A stretch of 7,662 nucleotides of DNA from Burkholderiaceae bacterium (GTDB taxonomy: Bacteria; Pseudomonadota; Gammaproteobacteria; Burkholderiales; Burkholderiaceae_C): contig JAISNB010000135.1 in the NCBI GenBank assembly GCA_031276435.1, positions 1-7,662 on the forward strand, given 5' to 3'. The position numbers were made by a program, and so were the translations under genes. Below, one piece after another: positions 6,461 through 7,662 of the stretch (position 1 is its first letter; each line of letters opens with the position of its first letter). A model generated the notes under the pieces. The model was given only the letters and a program-made list of their open reading frames with translations, had not been told where the DNA came from and searched no databases.

Positions 6461-6871
6461 TCACTGGGCCGCGCTCGCTTGCGAAGCGGCAGCCGCTGCT
6501 GCGGTGGCGTCGTCGGTTGCAGCCGCCGCCGCGTCCAGTGTTGCGGGCGCGGGCGCGTCGTGCAATCCGCGCGGGTCGTAGGGAAAAGCCATGCCCGTGC
6601 GGCGCAAGGGCACAAACCAGTTGCCGGTGGCGGCAATCTCTGCCACGTTCCCGGGAACGGGCGCGCTGATGCCGCGCAAATCGTGCGCAAGCTGCTCCTG
6701 GGTGCGCGGCTGCTCGGCCACGCTTGGCGCGCTGGCCGGGCGCTCGTAGGGGCGCAGTCCGGCCACCGGCGGCGGCGCGCTCTGGGCACTGGCCAGCCCT
6801 GTGGCAAGCGCCGCCATGGCGATAAAAAGCCGTGGGGCTTTCGCAAAAGGCTTCTGAACTGCTGCTGTCAT
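6461..6871 (-). CDS. Small secreted protein of unknown function
   Basis: The frame encodes 136 residues from the ATG at 6871. The start is chosen because a Sec signal follows at once: basic KPFAKAPR, a hydrophobic core LFIAMAALATGLA, and a likely cut after Ala-Ser-Ala (29). A longer in-frame ATG at 6946 would put 25 polar residues before the signal. The mature protein has a Pro/Ala-rich start, a central segment that looks folded (about 53-105, including GISAPVPGNVAEIAATGNW and FVPLRRTGMAFPYDPRGLHD), and a low-complexity Ala tail. It has no Cys, so no heme c or disulfide. I do not recognise a family. It is first in the same-strand series, 190 bp ahead of the Met-rich gene, and lies downstream of the predicted promoter, so it may be a periplasmic accessory factor of the redox system. 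Signal peptide, codon use and position support a real gene; function is open. Confidence 0.68.
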   Translation of the reverse strand: MTAAVQKPFAKAPRLFIAMAALATGLASAQSAPPPVAGLRPYERPASAPSVAEQPRTQEQLAHDLRGISAPVPGNVAEIAATGNWFVPLRRTGMAFPYDPRGLHDAPAPATLDAAAAATDDATAAAAAASQASAAQ

Positions 6872-6997
6872 GTCTCGTCCATCGTGTCTTTGTTGTTCTG
6901 GAACCCGTACCGGCTCTCCATAGAGAGATAGCAACAAGCCTGCCATGTTCCGCGACCCGGGCTAACCCGCTGTTTTTGCTCATTTATTTTTTTCATA

Positions 6998-7025
6998 TGC
7001 ATATGTTGGTAACGCCATTTGTCAA
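6998..7025 (-). promoter_or_regulatory. Candidate sigma-70 promoter for the minus-strand cluster
   Basis: On the minus strand a perfect TTGACA (-35, plus coordinates 7020-7025) is followed after 16 bp by TATGCA (6998-7003), a weak -10 inside the palindrome CATATGCATATG (6994-7005). An A-rich stretch (6981-6993 region) follows, as is common at starts of transcripts. Transcription would begin near 6990, leaving a leader of about 120 nt before the ATG at 6871. The -10 matches consensus at only three positions, so an activator may be needed. Confidence 0.4.
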
Positions 7026-7079
7026 TGTGACGGGCCTTGGATGCGCCCGGTCTGTCAAATTGGCATGACAAAATGACAG
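7020..7079. promoter_or_regulatory. Cluster of TGTCA/TGACA half-sites, candidate operator
   Basis: Five half-sites lie within 60 bp: TGTCA at 7020-7024, TGAC at 7028-7031 (together the dyad GTCA-ATG-TGAC), TGTCA at 7053-7057, TGACA at 7066-7070 and TGACA at 7074-7078. The pair CTGTCA (7052-7057) and TGACAG (7074-7079) is a perfect inverted repeat. TGTCAA recurs at 7020 and 7053, 33 bp apart, about three helical turns. The array overlaps and lies upstream of the candidate -35, where an activator or response regulator would bind. It is not an FNR box (TTGAT-N4-ATCAA). The regulator is unknown. Confidence 0.35.
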
Positions 7080-7143
7080 AATGAAGACTTCCCAGCTTCG
7101 GGCAAGAGCGGGCAGGCAGCCTTTAGCGCAAAGCACCATCGTG

Positions 7144-7245
7144 TTGGCTGCGGTGCGGAAAAGGGGGCATGGATTGCCCAGCAGACAGCCCTTGGAATCA
7201 GCATTCAGTTGGCTGCGGTGCGGAAAAGGGGGGCATGGATTGCCA
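7144..7245 (+). repeat. Direct repeat of 36/37 bp
   Basis: A unit beginning TTGGCTGCGGTGCGGAAAAG and ending GGATTGCC occurs at 7144-7178 and again from 7209, with one extra G in the second copy and a start-to-start distance of 65 bp. The second copy runs straight into the GGATTGCC...CGCAATGACG element. It looks like local duplication of dispersed-repeat DNA. Confidence 0.75.
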
Positions 7246-7271
7246 CGCGCTCTGCGGCGCTCGCAATGACG
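7237..7271. repeat. GGATTGCC...CGCAATGACG dispersed repeat, copy 2
   Basis: Thirty-five bases starting GGATTGCCACGCGC and ending CTCGCAATGACG match the element at 383-416 except in the GC-rich centre. Same orientation as the left copy. Confidence 0.6.
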
Positions 7272-7364
7272 AGAGAGCAAGGGTTGTCCACATTGCCCGG
7301 CACTCGCAATGGAGTATGCTTTTCTCTCACTCACAGGCAAAGCAGCAGTGCCCCTCGCCCCATT

Positions 7365-7505
7365 CCTCCCCAAAGGGGAGGGTCAAGAAGTGCCGCGCTT
7401 GTCCAAGGTGACGAAGGTGATGGTGATGAACGCGCTGCCGCCTGCCTTCCTCTCTCCCTCTAGAGGGAGAGAGTGCCCCTTGGGGAGAGGGTTGGGTGAG
7501 GGGAC
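7365..7505. repeat. C-rich palindromic repeat mosaic, right copy
   Basis: This stretch holds a perfect 7-bp hairpin CCTCCCC-AAA-GGGGAGG at 7365-7381; a unit from about 7390 starting GTGCCGCGCTTGTCCAAGG and ending GGTGATGAACGC near 7431; a perfect 24-bp palindrome at 7450-7473 centred on TCTAGA; and CCCC-TT-GGGG at 7476-7485. The first three match units of the left intergenic mosaic in the same relative order. They may act as transcription or mRNA-end signals. I see no gene in 7081-7662. Confidence 0.65.
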
Positions 7506-7655
7506 TCCCACGCAAAGCGCGGCGCTTGGGTCAGCGTTGCGCTCACCCTTGTATCTTCCCCTTGCTGCCCCAAACGGCTAAATTGCTGCTGTTTGAGCTG
7601 CCCGGCTGGATAGTTCGTTACACCCTTGGAACAGCGATGATTCCGCGAGAGAGCC

Positions 7656-7662
7656 AGGAGCG
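7656..7662 (+). promoter_or_regulatory. Shine-Dalgarno-like sequence at the right edge
   Basis: AGGAG at 7656-7660 ends 2 nt before the window edge and lies in a gap with no other gene, so a plus-strand gene may start a few bases beyond. Nothing of its coding sequence is visible. Confidence 0.25.

Overview
The window looks like chromosomal DNA from a GC-rich betaproteobacterium, most likely Burkholderiales/Comamonadaceae. This rests on base composition, Ala/Arg-rich coding, C-rich short palindromic repeats in the gaps, and the style of the proteins; it is an inference and no marker gene settles it.

Layout from left to right. Positions 1-141 are the last 46 codons of a plus-strand DHA2/EmrB-type multidrug transporter. 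Positions 142-463 carry a mosaic of short palindromic repeats and no gene. Positions 464-6871 hold six genes, all on the minus strand and so transcribed right to left. In transcription order they are: a small secreted protein of unknown function (6871-6461); a secreted, extremely methionine-rich repeat protein (6270-5668); a pentaheme c-type cytochrome with a lipoprotein signal (5552-4644); a Tat-exported DmsA-like molybdopterin oxidoreductase (4647-2020); a DmsB-like four-cluster ferredoxin subunit (2000-1254); and a TorD/DmsD-type maturation chaperone (1231-464). Positions 6872-7080 contain a plausible promoter with a consensus -35 box and several TGTCA/TGACA half-sites. Positions 7136-7505 hold a second set of the repeats seen on the left, so the cluster is bracketed by related repeat DNA. 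The right edge ends in a Shine-Dalgarno-like sequence, probably for a plus-strand gene beginning just outside.

The four genes from the cytochrome to the chaperone are tightly packed (4-bp overlap, then gaps of 19 and 22 bp) and form a convincing periplasmic respiratory module. The chaperone inserts cofactor and proofreads the catalytic subunit, which leaves through Tat with the ferredoxin subunit riding along. Electrons would then pass between the enzyme and the pentaheme lipoprotein. No DmsC/NrfD-type membrane quinol subunit is present in the window; the cytochrome appears to take its place.

Two points stand out. The catalytic subunit has His where DmsA enzymes have the third Cys of the N-terminal [4Fe-4S] motif (C-x3-C-x3-H...C). 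The gene upstream encodes a mature protein in which 38 of about 175 residues are Met, in a 12-residue Gln-Gln/(Met-Ser-Gly)3 repeat. A secreted Met-rich protein beside an S-oxide-reductase-family Mo enzyme recalls the MrpX/MsrP hypochlorite-scavenging pair described in Azospira, but built from different protein families. The alternative reading is a copper-binding or structural protein. Both are hypotheses; the substrate of the enzyme cannot be read from the sequence.
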